Assembly: GCA_017429265.1 (NCBI GenBank)
Contig: JAFRPG010000090.1
Coordinates: 62,001-126,000 of the forward strand
Length of the DNA: 64,000 nt
Reading direction: 5' to 3'
Source: Clostridia bacterium
Lineage (GTDB): Bacteria; Bacillota; Clostridia; Christensenellales; Aristaeellaceae
Shown: positions 17,844 to 26,325 of the stretch, piece by piece
How positions within the stretch are numbered: position 1 is the first letter of the stretch
How the letters are laid out: every line of letters starts with the position of its first letter
Translations under genes and position numbers: made by a program
The notes under the pieces: generated by a model
What the model was told of the DNA's origin: nothing
What the model saw: only the letters and a program-made list of their open reading frames with translations
The model's database searches: none

Positions 17844-19033
17844 GCCGTTTCCTCCGGTGCTTTGCCGCGATGCTTCCGGAACAGCCATTTCCGCGCGACG
17901 GAAGAGGCCGCGCGGTAGGGGAGAGGCCGAAGAGCGCGGTCTGCCTTTTTCAGCGTCTCGATGATGGGCAGATGCTGCGGACAATGCTGTTCGCATCGGC
18001 CGCAGGCGACGCACTGGGACGGAAAGACAGGTTCCTTCCGGAGTGAGACGACCTGCAGATACTCATGCCGCCCGCTGGCCTTGCTCTCCATGGACATATC
18101 GTTGTAACAGCGGAAGGCTCCGGGAATGTCCACCCCCTTCGGGCATGGCATGCAGTAGCCGCAGCCCGTGCAGCCGATGAGCAGCTTCTCGTTGATGTCT
18201 TCCCTCAGCGAGGCGATCAGGGCCCGCTCCCCGTCGCTCAGGCAGCCGGGCACAGCCTCCGAGGCAATGCGGCAGTTCTCCTCCACCATGTCCAGGCTGT
18301 TCATGCCGGAGAGCACGCAGGTCACGCCCGGCTGATCCCACAGCCAGCGAAGAGCCAGCTCTGCGGCGGTGTGCGGCTCATTGAACGCTTTGATCCGTTC
18401 CCGCGCTTTGTGCGGCAGCTGACTGACAAGCTTGCCGCCCCGCAGCGGCTCCATGATGATCACCGGGATCCCTTTGGCTTGAGCGGCTTCCAGACCTGCG
18501 CGTCCGGCCTGGCTCACCTCATCCATATAGTTGTACTGGATCTGGCAGAAATCCCAGTCGTAGGCGTCGAGGATCTTCAGGAACATGGTGGTGTTGCCGT
18601 GGAAGGAAAACCCGATGCGGCGGATCGAGCCGTTCTTTTTGTGCGCATCGATCCATTCGCGGATGCCCAGACGCTCGAGATTGTGCCAGGCGTCCAGGTC
18701 TGTCAGCATATGCATCAGATAGTTGTCGATGTGATCGGTGCGGAGGCGCTTCAGCTGCTCATCAAAATACCGGTCGATCCCCTTCGGCGACTTGATCAGA
18801 TACTGCGGCAGTTTCGTGGCGATCTGAACATGATCCCGCAGGCGGTTGCGCTCGAGGATCTCGCCGAGAGCGGCCTCGCTGCCCGGATAGATATAGGCGG
18901 TATCGTAGTAATTGACTCCCAGTTCATACGCGCGCAGCAGCTCGCGCTCCGTCTTCTCCATGTCGATGCCGCCGGAACGGCTGAAGCGCATGCACCCGTA
19001 GCCGAGGGCCGAATAACCGTTTCGGTACTGCAT
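17840..19033 (-). CDS. Aldo/keto reductase with C-terminal 4Fe-4S domain
   Basis: 397 residues. The aldo/keto-reductase barrel occupies about 1-285 (YSALGYGCMRFSRSGGIDM, NYYDTAYIYPGSEAALGEIL with the catalytic Tyr, TKLP, and GFSFHGN). A ferredoxin-like tail follows, with CTGCGYCMPCPKGVDIP and CVACGRCEQHCPQHLP, each able to hold a 4Fe-4S cluster. Such fusions are common in anaerobic Firmicutes; the physiological substrate is unknown. The ATG shares one base with the response-regulator stop, and the CARF-nuclease start overlaps its end, so the three are coupled. Confidence 0.93.
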   Translation of the reverse strand: MQYRNGYSALGYGCMRFSRSGGIDMEKTERELLRAYELGVNYYDTAYIYPGSEAALGEILERNRLRDHVQIATKLPQYLIKSPKGIDRYFDEQLKRLRTDHIDNYLMHMLTDLDAWHNLERLGIREWIDAHKKNGSIRRIGFSFHGNTTMFLKILDAYDWDFCQIQYNYMDEVSQAGRAGLEAAQAKGIPVIIMEPLRGGKLVSQLPHKARERIKAFNEPHTAAELALRWLWDQPGVTCVLSGMNSLDMVEENCRIASEAVPGCLSDGERALIASLREDINEKLLIGCTGCGYCMPCPKGVDIPGAFRCYNDMSMESKASGRHEYLQVVSLRKEPVFPSQCVACGRCEQHCPQHLPIIETLKKADRALRPLPYRAASSVARKWLFRKHRGKAPEETA

Positions 19034-19731
19034 CAGGCTTTCACCTCAAACTTATATCCAACGCCCCAGACCGTGGCGATGTCCCATCCGTGGGCTTCGC
19101 GGCCGGGGAGCTTTTCGCGCACACGCTTGACATGCACATCCACCGTGCGCGAGGAATCCCCCGCGAAACCGAAACCCCAGACGTGTTCCAGCAGCTGTTC
19201 CCGCGTGAAGACCTGCCCCGCGTGGGAGGCCAGGTAGTAGAGCAGTTCCAGTTCCTTGGGCGGCATGTCCACCCGCTTGCCCTCGTAATGAACCTCGTAC
19301 TGGCTCAGGCTGATGCTCAGTCCGGGGAAGGAGAGTGTATCGTCCTTCTCGCTCTCCGGGCCGGACGTACGGCGCAGCACGGCTTTCACGCGGGCGACCA
19401 GTTCCTTCATGTCGAAGGGCTTGGTGATGTAGTCGTCCGCACCGAGCTCCAGCTGCAGGACCTTGTCGATCGTCTCATCCCGTGCGGTCAGGATGATGAC
19501 CGGGACCGAGCTGGTGCGGCGGATCGTCTTCAGGACACCCGTACCGTCGACGCCCGGAAGCATCAGGTCGAGAAGGATCAGATCGGGCTGGGTGCGGCGG
19601 AACTCGGCGAGGGCGTCATCGCCGCGCTGTGCCGTCCGCACGTCGAAGCCTTCCTTGACCAGATAAAGCTCCACAAGCTGGAGAATGCTCGGATCGTCAT
19701 CCACAAGCAGAATAATGGGCTTTTCTTTCAT
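19033..19731 (-). CDS. OmpR/PhoB-family response regulator without adjacent kinase
   Basis: 232 residues. The receiver domain has the acidic pair DDD at 11-13, phospho-acceptor Asp55 (PDLILLDLMLPGVDG) and Lys in ITKPFDMKELVARVKA. The winged helix (about 133-230) contains DMPPKELELLYYLASHAGQ, FTREQLLEHVWGF and SSRTVDVHVKRVREKL. No histidine kinase gene adjoins it; neighbours are mutS2 and an aldo/keto reductase. It may pair with a distant kinase. It follows mutS2 by 29 nt. Confidence 0.94.
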   Translation of the reverse strand: MKEKPIILLVDDDPSILQLVELYLVKEGFDVRTAQRGDDALAEFRRTQPDLILLDLMLPGVDGTGVLKTIRRTSSVPVIILTARDETIDKVLQLELGADDYITKPFDMKELVARVKAVLRRTSGPESEKDDTLSFPGLSISLSQYEVHYEGKRVDMPPKELELLYYLASHAGQVFTREQLLEHVWGFGFAGDSSRTVDVHVKRVREKLPGREAHGWDIATVWGVGYKFEVKA

Positions 19732-19760
19732 CGTATCACCTTTTCATATTCGGTTGGCCG

Positions 19761-22130
19761 TCACTTCAGCCTGACCACGGTCACGCCGTCCTCGCCTTCG
19801 CCGTAAACGCCGCGGCGGAACGACTTGACATGGGGATGATGGCGCAGTTCCTGCTGAATGCCGGCGCGGAGGACACCCGTGCCCTTGCCGTGAATGATGG
19901 AGACCTCCCCGAGCCCCGCCAGCATGGCCTGGTCGAGATACTGGCCGACGGCGAGGATCGCTTCCTCGAGGTTCATCCCGCGCACGTCGCACTCGAGGCC
20001 CACCGTGCTGGTCAGTCCGCCGGACTTTGTGTGCACGGTGGTCTGCTGCTTCGGCTTGACGGGCTCCTTGAGCAGACGGAGCTGGGAGATGTGCGCCTTG
20101 AACTTCATGATGCCGGCCTGCAGCTGCACCTCGCCCTTGTCATCGGGTGCGGCGAGCACGGTGCCGGTGGTGCCGAGGGTAAGGATCGTCACCTGGTCGC
20201 CGGGCTTGACGGTGGCCGGCGGTGTGCCGGTGTCCACTTCCTGATGCAGGCCTTCGCTGAGCGCATCGATCGAGGCATCCATCTTCTTCCTGACCGCATT
20301 GATCTGCGCATCGGAGCTGTTGGCTTCCTTCTTCATGCGCTTGAGGTCCGCGATCAGGGCGTCGGACTCTCGGCGGGCGTCCTCCAGGATGCGGCGGGCA
20401 TCCTCCTTGGACTTGCGAAGCATGGTTTCTCGGCGGCTCTCGATCTCCTTGCGGAGCTTTTCGGCCTCGTCGCGCAGGCGCAGCGTCTCCTTGGAGGCTT
20501 CCTCGGCAAGGGCGCGCTCACGCTCCGCGATCTGCCGGTGATACTCGGCATTGGCGATCACGTCCTCAAAGCGGATGTTCTCGCCGGAGAGGAGCGTCTT
20601 CGCTTCATCAATCAGTTCCTCATTCAGTCCGAGACGGCGGCTGATTTCGAAGGCATTGGATTTGCCCGGAACGCCGATGGAGAGCCGGTAGGTGGGGCGC
20701 AGCGTCTCCACGTTGAATTCAACCGATGCGTTCTCGACGCCGACCGTGGAGAGCGCATAGGCCTTCAGCTCGGAATAATGCGTCGTGGCGATGGTGCGCA
20801 CCTGGATCTTGCGCAGGCGTGTGAGGATCGCCTGCGCGAGGGCGGCGCCCTCCGTCGGATCCGTGCCGGCACCGAGTTCGTCGAACAGAACGAGGTCACG
20901 CGGGGTGACATCCCGCATGATCGTGACGATATTCGTCATATGGCCGGAGAAGGTGGAGAGGCTTTGCTCGATGGACTGTTCGTCGCCGATGTCGGCAAAG
21001 ACCTGCTCAAAGACGGCCATCTCCGTGCCGAGGTCAGCCGGGATCTGGAGGCCCGCCGCGGCCATCAGCGTGAACAGGCCGACTGTCTTCAGCGTGACCG
21101 TCTTGCCGCCGGTGTTCGGACCGGTGATGATCAGTTCGGTGAAATCCGTGCCGAGCCAGAGGGTGGACGGAACGACCTGCTCGTCCGGGATCAGCGGATG
21201 GCGTCCGCGGACGATGGAGATCCTGCCCTCGTCGTTCAGCTTGGGCTGGCAAGCGCGCATCCGCCTGGCCAGCAGACCGCGCGCAAAGATGAAGTCAAGC
21301 TCGGCCAGACGCGAGACATCCTCCTTCAGCGTGTCGGAGTAGGGTGCGATCTCTGACGACAGGCCGGCTAGGATCCGCTCGATCTCCTGCTTTTCCTTCA
21401 GCTCCCACTGCTTCAGCTCGTTGCCCATCTCCACGGCTGCCATGGGCTCTATGAAGAGCGTGGCGCCGGATGCGCTCTGGTCGTGGACCAGACCGGGGAT
21501 CATACTGCGATGATCGGCGCGGACCGGCAGCACATAGCGGCCGTTGCGCACAGTGATCAGCGTATCCTGGAGGGCTTCCGCGTAAACGGAGGAGCGGAGC
21601 ATCTGGTTCAGCTTGTCCTTGATGCGCTCGTTCGCCCCGCGAAGGTGGCGGCGGATGTCGAAGAGGGTGTTGGACGCGTGGTCGGAGATCTCGTCCTCGG
21701 ACAGGATCGCGTCGGTGATATCCTGCTCCACATGCCGCAGTTCCGTCAGCATGGAGGCTTTTTGCGTCAGGAGCGGCGTATTGGTGCGGCTCGTGATCAG
21801 GGCATCGCGAGCGGCACGGGAGGCGTGCAGCATGCCCGCCACGTCCAGCAGGGCACGCGGGGAGAGCGTCGCGCCCTTGTCCGCAAGGGAGAGGGAGGCG
21901 CGGACGTCTGCAAACGCATACAGCGGGGAGCCGCCCACATACTGCAGAACGATCGTGGCTTCCTCCGTCTCCTGCTGCCAGAGCGCCGCTTCCGCCAGCT
22001 GATGGGAAGGTTCCAGCGCGCGGCAAAGCTCGGCACCGATCGGAGTGAGCGCGAGAGAGGCAAGTTCCTCGCGGATCTTCGTGAATTCGAGTACGCGCAG
22101 GGTGCGCTGCTGCATAGGCGTCTGTAGCAT
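19761..22130 (-). CDS. mutS2: Endonuclease MutS2 / ribosome-rescue ATPase
   Basis: 789 residues, the normal MutS2 length. The MutS core has the clamp, ATPase Walker A GPNTGGKT at 337-344, the signature region STFSGHMTNIVTIM and Walker B LVLFDELGAGTDPTEG. A coiled coil (about 500-620) and a KOW-like segment follow. The C-terminal Smr nuclease domain has ECDVRGMNLEEAI and IIHGKGTGVLRAGIQ. The family suppresses recombination and splits collided ribosomes in Bacillus. The start at 22130 follows CCGGAGG by 8 nt; an in-frame upstream extension to 22184 overlaps the U32 gene and lacks a site. Confidence 0.97.
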   Translation of the reverse strand: MLQTPMQQRTLRVLEFTKIREELASLALTPIGAELCRALEPSHQLAEAALWQQETEEATIVLQYVGGSPLYAFADVRASLSLADKGATLSPRALLDVAGMLHASRAARDALITSRTNTPLLTQKASMLTELRHVEQDITDAILSEDEISDHASNTLFDIRRHLRGANERIKDKLNQMLRSSVYAEALQDTLITVRNGRYVLPVRADHRSMIPGLVHDQSASGATLFIEPMAAVEMGNELKQWELKEKQEIERILAGLSSEIAPYSDTLKEDVSRLAELDFIFARGLLARRMRACQPKLNDEGRISIVRGRHPLIPDEQVVPSTLWLGTDFTELIITGPNTGGKTVTLKTVGLFTLMAAAGLQIPADLGTEMAVFEQVFADIGDEQSIEQSLSTFSGHMTNIVTIMRDVTPRDLVLFDELGAGTDPTEGAALAQAILTRLRKIQVRTIATTHYSELKAYALSTVGVENASVEFNVETLRPTYRLSIGVPGKSNAFEISRRLGLNEELIDEAKTLLSGENIRFEDVIANAEYHRQIAERERALAEEASKETLRLRDEAEKLRKEIESRRETMLRKSKEDARRILEDARRESDALIADLKRMKKEANSSDAQINAVRKKMDASIDALSEGLHQEVDTGTPPATVKPGDQVTILTLGTTGTVLAAPDDKGEVQLQAGIMKFKAHISQLRLLKEPVKPKQQTTVHTKSGGLTSTVGLECDVRGMNLEEAILAVGQYLDQAMLAGLGEVSIIHGKGTGVLRAGIQQELRHHPHVKSFRRGVYGEGEDGVTVVRLK

Positions 22131-22146
22131 GAAATTCGCCTCCGGT

Positions 22147-24429
22147 TTATTCGACACCCCGCCGCCAGTGGGCGGAGGTAACATGATCCGGGAAATGATG
22201 ACAGTCAGTCTCGTCGGTCAGGGTCCACAGCTGCTCCCAGCCCTCGCGCGCTGCGTCCGACCGGATGTCGGTCGGGAGGGCGTTGAGGAGGGAGACACGG
22301 CAGCCTTCCGGCAGGCGGCAGCGCTGCAGCGGATACTCCGTTCCGCGCCGGTCGGTCAGCGTGAGGCCGATCAGGCTCTCGGGATGCCGCTGATCGCATA
22401 TGCGGCAGTCTGCGTGGCCGGTGGTGAGTCCGAGTGCGGTCCGCGCCGGGCAGTGGTGCAGGAGCATCAGCTGCGCTCGACCGTAGGAAGGCACGAGGAT
22501 CGGCGGCCGTCCGGCCATCAGGATCCGCAGTTCCTCACGGTTCAGCTCCTGTGATGCCGTCACAAACGCACAGCCCTGTTCAAACAGGAACTGAGCGGCC
22601 CGACGGTTCATCACCGGGATGCCGGTGCCGGCCGCGAAGGGTACATTCCAAGGAATGCCGAGCTGACCGACGGAGCCGAGGACGACGCCGGCGATCCGAT
22701 CCCGGTGATCCGCGACGAATCGGGACAGCATCTGCAGGGTGTCTTCCTCACAGACGACGGGCAATTGCAGCCACAGGTCATCCGGGAATTCCGGAAGACC
22801 GTCTGTGAGGGCATCCTCCGTATAGGTCTCCGGCTGCCAGATGACACGCATGCGGTCCGGCATACCCGCCAGCTGTGAGGCGTTCCGGACAATGACGGCA
22901 GACGGGATCGCACGATCAGGAAGAATGCATTCGTCTTCGGGATAAAAGGCTTGCGTATCCGGACTGCGGTCGAGGATCCGCGCCTCCGCGAGCGCGTCCA
23001 ACACATCGCGACGGATCGCGTTGAGACGGGAGACGGGAACAAAAGCCTGATCCGTGACAACGCTGCAGTGACGCACCGTGAAAGCCGTTCCGCCGGTCTT
23101 CGTCAGCTGCTGCACCGCGTCGTCCGCCGTGAGCGGGCGCTGCCTGGCCGGCTGAACGGGCTCGCCGGTGACGGTGACCGAGCGTTCGCCGTCGGATGCG
23201 GTGAGCGTCAGCGGTTCATCCGGAACGGCGCGGAGAGCGAGATCGACAGAAATCCGAGGGAGCGGGATCTCCATGGCCTGTTGAATCTGGAGGCTGTCGG
23301 TGAGGCGGACACAGCGGTCGCCTGGACGGACCTTTCTGCCGTCCTCCGGACGGAGGCGCAGCACGGCCTCACCGCCGGAAGTGACTTCCGGTCCGGCGTA
23401 GAGGGTCTCATAGTCTCCGCGGGAAGTTTCGATGCGCAGCTGGTCGCCGTTGTGCAGGGGGAGGGTGACCGCAAGACGGGCAAAGCGTCCGTCCGAGCGC
23501 GCGACGGAGCCGATCGGAACACCGCCGTGATTGACGCGTTCGGGATCGATCACGCCTGCGTCCTCGCAGCCCATGGCGTATCCGCGCATGAAGCCGCCGC
23601 GCTGAAAGATCTGCAGGAGGGATTGTTTCTCGTCAGGGGAGGAGGGAACAAAGCGCCCGGCGGCCAGGCTGTCGATGCCCCTGCGGTAGCTTGATGTCAC
23701 CGTCGCCACGTACTCCGGGCGTTTCAGCCGGCCTTCCAGTTTGACGGAGACGGCACCGGCCCCGGCGATCGCTGGCAGATCGTCGCGCAGACATACATCG
23801 CGCGGGGACAGCCAGGCCTTCTCCTCGCCGCGTAAACGGTATTGCATACGGCAGGGCTGAGCACAGGTACCCCGGTTGCCGCTGCGGCCGCCGACCATCG
23901 AAGAGAACAGGCATTGCCCGCTGACACAGACACACTGCGCACCGTGTCCGAAGACCTCGATCTCGACGCCGGTCTGCGCCGCGAGACGGATCTCCTCCAG
24001 CGAACACTCTCTGGCCAGGACCACGCGCCGGATCCCGACACTTGCCGCCCAGCGGGCTCCGCTTGCATTGTGCAGGGACATCTGCGTGGACGCATGGACG
24101 TTCAGTCCGGGAAAACAGTGCCGGATCATCCGCAGGATGCCGAGGTCCTGTACCAGGACGGCGTCCACGCGGCTTTCGGAGAGGAAGCGCAGCAGGTCGT
24201 ACACGTCCGCCAGCTCCGTGTCCTTCACCAGCGTGTTGACCGTGACGTGGACGCGGACACCGTGGAGATGGCAAAATCGAAGGGCGTCGGTCAGCTCCGC
24301 GTCGTCGAAGTTGCCCGCGTGCGCCCGGGCGCTGAATCTCGTGCAGCCCAAATACACCGCGTCAGCACCCGCCGCCACGGCGCGCTCAAGCGATTCCCGG
24401 TTGCCCGCCGGAGACAGACATTCCATCAT
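22147..24429 (-). CDS. U32 family protein, RlhA-like
   Basis: 760 residues. The U32 domain is N-terminal: LSPAGNRESLERAVAAGADA, VYLGCTRFSARAHAGNF, VHASTQMSLHN, VLARECSLEEIR, then the Cys-rich EVFGHGAQCVCVSGQCLFSS, GNRGTCAQPCR, cysteines expected to bind an Fe-S cluster. The C-terminal half has a DUF3656-like domain. This architecture is that of RlhA, which hydroxylates a 23S rRNA cytidine; annotation as a peptidase is traditional. Its start overlaps the zapA stop (ATGATGG), and mutS2 begins 16 nt after its end. Confidence 0.88.
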   Translation of the reverse strand: MMECLSPAGNRESLERAVAAGADAVYLGCTRFSARAHAGNFDDAELTDALRFCHLHGVRVHVTVNTLVKDTELADVYDLLRFLSESRVDAVLVQDLGILRMIRHCFPGLNVHASTQMSLHNASGARWAASVGIRRVVLARECSLEEIRLAAQTGVEIEVFGHGAQCVCVSGQCLFSSMVGGRSGNRGTCAQPCRMQYRLRGEEKAWLSPRDVCLRDDLPAIAGAGAVSVKLEGRLKRPEYVATVTSSYRRGIDSLAAGRFVPSSPDEKQSLLQIFQRGGFMRGYAMGCEDAGVIDPERVNHGGVPIGSVARSDGRFARLAVTLPLHNGDQLRIETSRGDYETLYAGPEVTSGGEAVLRLRPEDGRKVRPGDRCVRLTDSLQIQQAMEIPLPRISVDLALRAVPDEPLTLTASDGERSVTVTGEPVQPARQRPLTADDAVQQLTKTGGTAFTVRHCSVVTDQAFVPVSRLNAIRRDVLDALAEARILDRSPDTQAFYPEDECILPDRAIPSAVIVRNASQLAGMPDRMRVIWQPETYTEDALTDGLPEFPDDLWLQLPVVCEEDTLQMLSRFVADHRDRIAGVVLGSVGQLGIPWNVPFAAGTGIPVMNRRAAQFLFEQGCAFVTASQELNREELRILMAGRPPILVPSYGRAQLMLLHHCPARTALGLTTGHADCRICDQRHPESLIGLTLTDRRGTEYPLQRCRLPEGCRVSLLNALPTDIRSDAAREGWEQLWTLTDETDCHHFPDHVTSAHWRRGVE

Positions 24430-24716
24430 GAAGGAAGCTCCTCACCGGAGTCGGCGTCGGATGCCGCGGCTGCACCCATCTCCCGCAGCTGTCTGCGGAG
24501 ACGCCGGTTTTCGTCCTGCGCCTTCAGCAGCTCGTCGGCGAGGCTGACGAGGGCCAGCACGTCCGCCTGTCCGCTGGGGAGACGGGAGGCCATGCGCACT
24601 TCGCGAAGCTTGCGGTCCGCGTAATCCGCGACCCGCCGCAAATACTCGGGCGGGTCCGCCGAAACGATCGTGTAGGAGCGCCCCCCCATGGAGAGCGTCA
24701 GTTTCTGCTTATCCAT
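24426..24716 (-). CDS. zapA: Cell division protein ZapA
   Basis: 96 residues. The N-terminal beta-rich head (KLTLSMGGRSYTIVSADPPE, YLRRVADYADRKLREV) and a C-terminal coiled coil (LADELLKAQDENRRLRRQLR) fit ZapA, which binds and bundles FtsZ at the division ring. zapA upstream of U32 and mutS2 is a recurrent Firmicutes order. The ribosome binding site (GGTGAGC) is weak and the gene starts only 4 nt after the PPIase stop, so coupling is likely. Confidence 0.88.
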   Translation of the reverse strand: MDKQKLTLSMGGRSYTIVSADPPEYLRRVADYADRKLREVRMASRLPSGQADVLALVSLADELLKAQDENRRLRRQLREMGAAAASDADSGEELPS

Positions 24717-24720
24717 GTGC

Positions 24721-25248
24721 TCACCGGCCCTGAAGCTTTTCGAAGGGATATTCCGCGCCGTAGGTTTCCACGCGGATCGACGCCATGCGCTGATCGGTCA
24801 GCGGCTTGTCGCGCATGTTGCGCTTCACGCTGACGATGGCGTCCGCGACATCCATGCCCTCGAGGACCTTGCCGAAGGCGGCATACTGGCCGTCGAGATG
24901 GGGGCTGTCGCTCGTCATGATGAAGAACTGGCTGCCGGCGGAATTGGGCATAATGCTGCGGGCCATGGACAGAACACCGTAGGTATGTTTCAGCGGGTTC
25001 GGTATTCCGTTGGCCGCGAATTCGCCGCGGATGCTGTAGCCGGGCCCGCCGATGCCGGTGCCCTGCGGATCGCCGCCCTGGATCATGAAACCCGGGATGA
25101 CGCGGTGAAAGATCAGCCCGTCATAGAAGCCGCTGTTGGCTAGGGCAATGAAGTTGCCGACGGACTGCGGCGCGGTCTCGGGATAAAGCTCTCCGGACAT
25201 GGTCCGGCCGTCCTCCATGGTGATGACAAAGGTGGGATTCTGTGCCAT
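24721..25248 (-). CDS. Peptidyl-prolyl cis-trans isomerase, cyclophilin type
   Basis: 175 residues with a complete cyclophilin domain: FYDGLIFHRVIPGFMIQGGD, GPGYSIRGEF, GVLSMARSIMPNSAGSQFFI, LDGQYAAFGKVLEGMDV. It catalyses proline isomerisation, probably in the cytoplasm because no signal peptide is visible. The start at 25248 follows GGAGGAATGAACAC; a longer frame to 25398 would cover the promoter and is rejected. First gene of the seven-gene operon running to the CARF nuclease. Confidence 0.95.
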   Translation of the reverse strand: MAQNPTFVITMEDGRTMSGELYPETAPQSVGNFIALANSGFYDGLIFHRVIPGFMIQGGDPQGTGIGGPGYSIRGEFAANGIPNPLKHTYGVLSMARSIMPNSAGSQFFIMTSDSPHLDGQYAAFGKVLEGMDVADAIVSVKRNMRDKPLTDQRMASIRVETYGAEYPFEKLQGR

Positions 25249-25285
25249 GTGTTCATTCCTCCGTTGTTCATGAATGGATGATGCT

Positions 25286-25314
25286 ATTGTACCAGTTTCC
25301 GCCTGTGATTTCAA
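25286..25314 (-). promoter_or_regulatory. Promoter of the ppi-zapA-mutS2-CARF operon
   Basis: On the minus strand TTGAAA (25314-25309), a 17-bp spacer and TACAAT (25291-25286), 38 bp before the cyclophilin ATG. All seven downstream genes are spaced by 30 nt or less or overlap, and no other promoter was evident between them. Confidence 0.8.
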
Positions 25315-25404
25315 GCCTTTGTGCAAACACTTCCTCAGAAGCGGAAGAGGCGGTGAAGCGTCTTTTCGCATGGCTCCCGCTTTGTCCTTTTTGTGCATTT
25401 TTGC

Positions 25405-25433
25405 TTGCGCGTCCCGGGTTTCCGCTTTATACT
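25405..25433 (+). promoter_or_regulatory. Possible dapF promoter
   Basis: TATACT (25428-25433) with a weak TTGCGC 17 bp upstream, 35 bp before the dapF ATG. Divergent from the cyclophilin promoter. Confidence 0.4.
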
Positions 25434-25467
25434 GGTAAAGCGATTCGAACGCGGGAGGACTGAGGCC

Positions 25468-26325
25468 ATGCGATTCACAAAGATGCAGGGAACAGGCAAC
25501 GATTATGTCTACGTGAACCTGTTCGAGGAGACGGTGGAGGACCCGTCAGCGCTGGCACGGATGGTGTCCCAGCCGCATTACGGCGTCGGCTCGGACGGAC
25601 TGATCCTGATCGGTCCGTCGGACAGGGCGGACTTCCGGATGCGCATCTTCAACATTGACGGCTCCGAGGGCGAGATGTGCGGCAACGCCTGCCGCTGCGT
25701 CGGCAAGTACGTCTATGAGCGCGGCCTGACGGACAAGACAGCGATCACGCTGGAAACGGGTGCGGGCGAGCGCAGGCTTGATCTGACCGTGCTTGAAGGC
25801 AAGGTCGAGCGCGTGACGGTCAACATGGGCCGGCCCAATCTCCGCCCGGCGGATATCCCGGTCGACCTGCCCGGCGACGACGCAACGGAAAAGCAGATCC
25901 TCGTGGACGGCGAACCGGTCACCGTGACATGCGTGTCGATGGGAAATCCGCACGCCGTTGTGTTCACGGACGATCTGAGCGACGCGACGGTCCGGCGGCT
26001 CGGTCCGCGCATCGAGCATCATACGGCATTCCCGCACCGCACGAATGTGGAGTTTGCGTCCGTTGAACAGCCCGGGAGGCTCCGGGTGCGCGTCTGGGAG
26101 CGCGGCTGCGGCGAGACCCAGGCCTGCGGGACGGGAGCGTGCGCGGTACTGGTGGCGGCAGCCCTGACCGGGCGCGCGCCGAAGGAAGCGGACGTCACGC
26201 TGCCCGGCGGCACCATTCATGTGGCCTGGCAGGCGGACGGCTCCGTGGTGCAGACCGGCCCGGCCGATTTCGTGTTTGACGGCGAACTGCCGATGGTCAT
26301 GACAGGAGGAAAAGCGGCATGCTGA
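25468..26325 (+). CDS. dapF: Diaminopimelate epimerase
   Basis: 285 residues. DapF converts LL- to meso-diaminopimelate for lysine and peptidoglycan. The two catalytic cysteines are seen: Cys71 in EMCGNACRC and Cys220 in QACGTGACAV. MRFTKMQGTGNDYVYV and YGVGSDGLILIGPS are canonical. The start at 25468 follows GGGAGGACTGAGGCC. It overlaps dapL by 7 nt; together they make the last two steps of the aminotransferase branch of lysine synthesis. Confidence 0.97.
   Translation: MRFTKMQGTGNDYVYVNLFEETVEDPSALARMVSQPHYGVGSDGLILIGPSDRADFRMRIFNIDGSEGEMCGNACRCVGKYVYERGLTDKTAITLETGAGERRLDLTVLEGKVERVTVNMGRPNLRPADIPVDLPGDDATEKQILVDGEPVTVTCVSMGNPHAVVFTDDLSDATVRRLGPRIEHHTAFPHRTNVEFASVEQPGRLRVRVWERGCGETQACGTGACAVLVAAALTGRAPKEADVTLPGGTIHVAWQADGSVVQTGPADFVFDGELPMVMTGGKAAC

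Noticed and set aside
17844..18014. N-terminal extension of the CARF nuclease to 18014
   Set aside because: It overlaps the end of the reductase gene and GGAGG supports the ATG at 17843.
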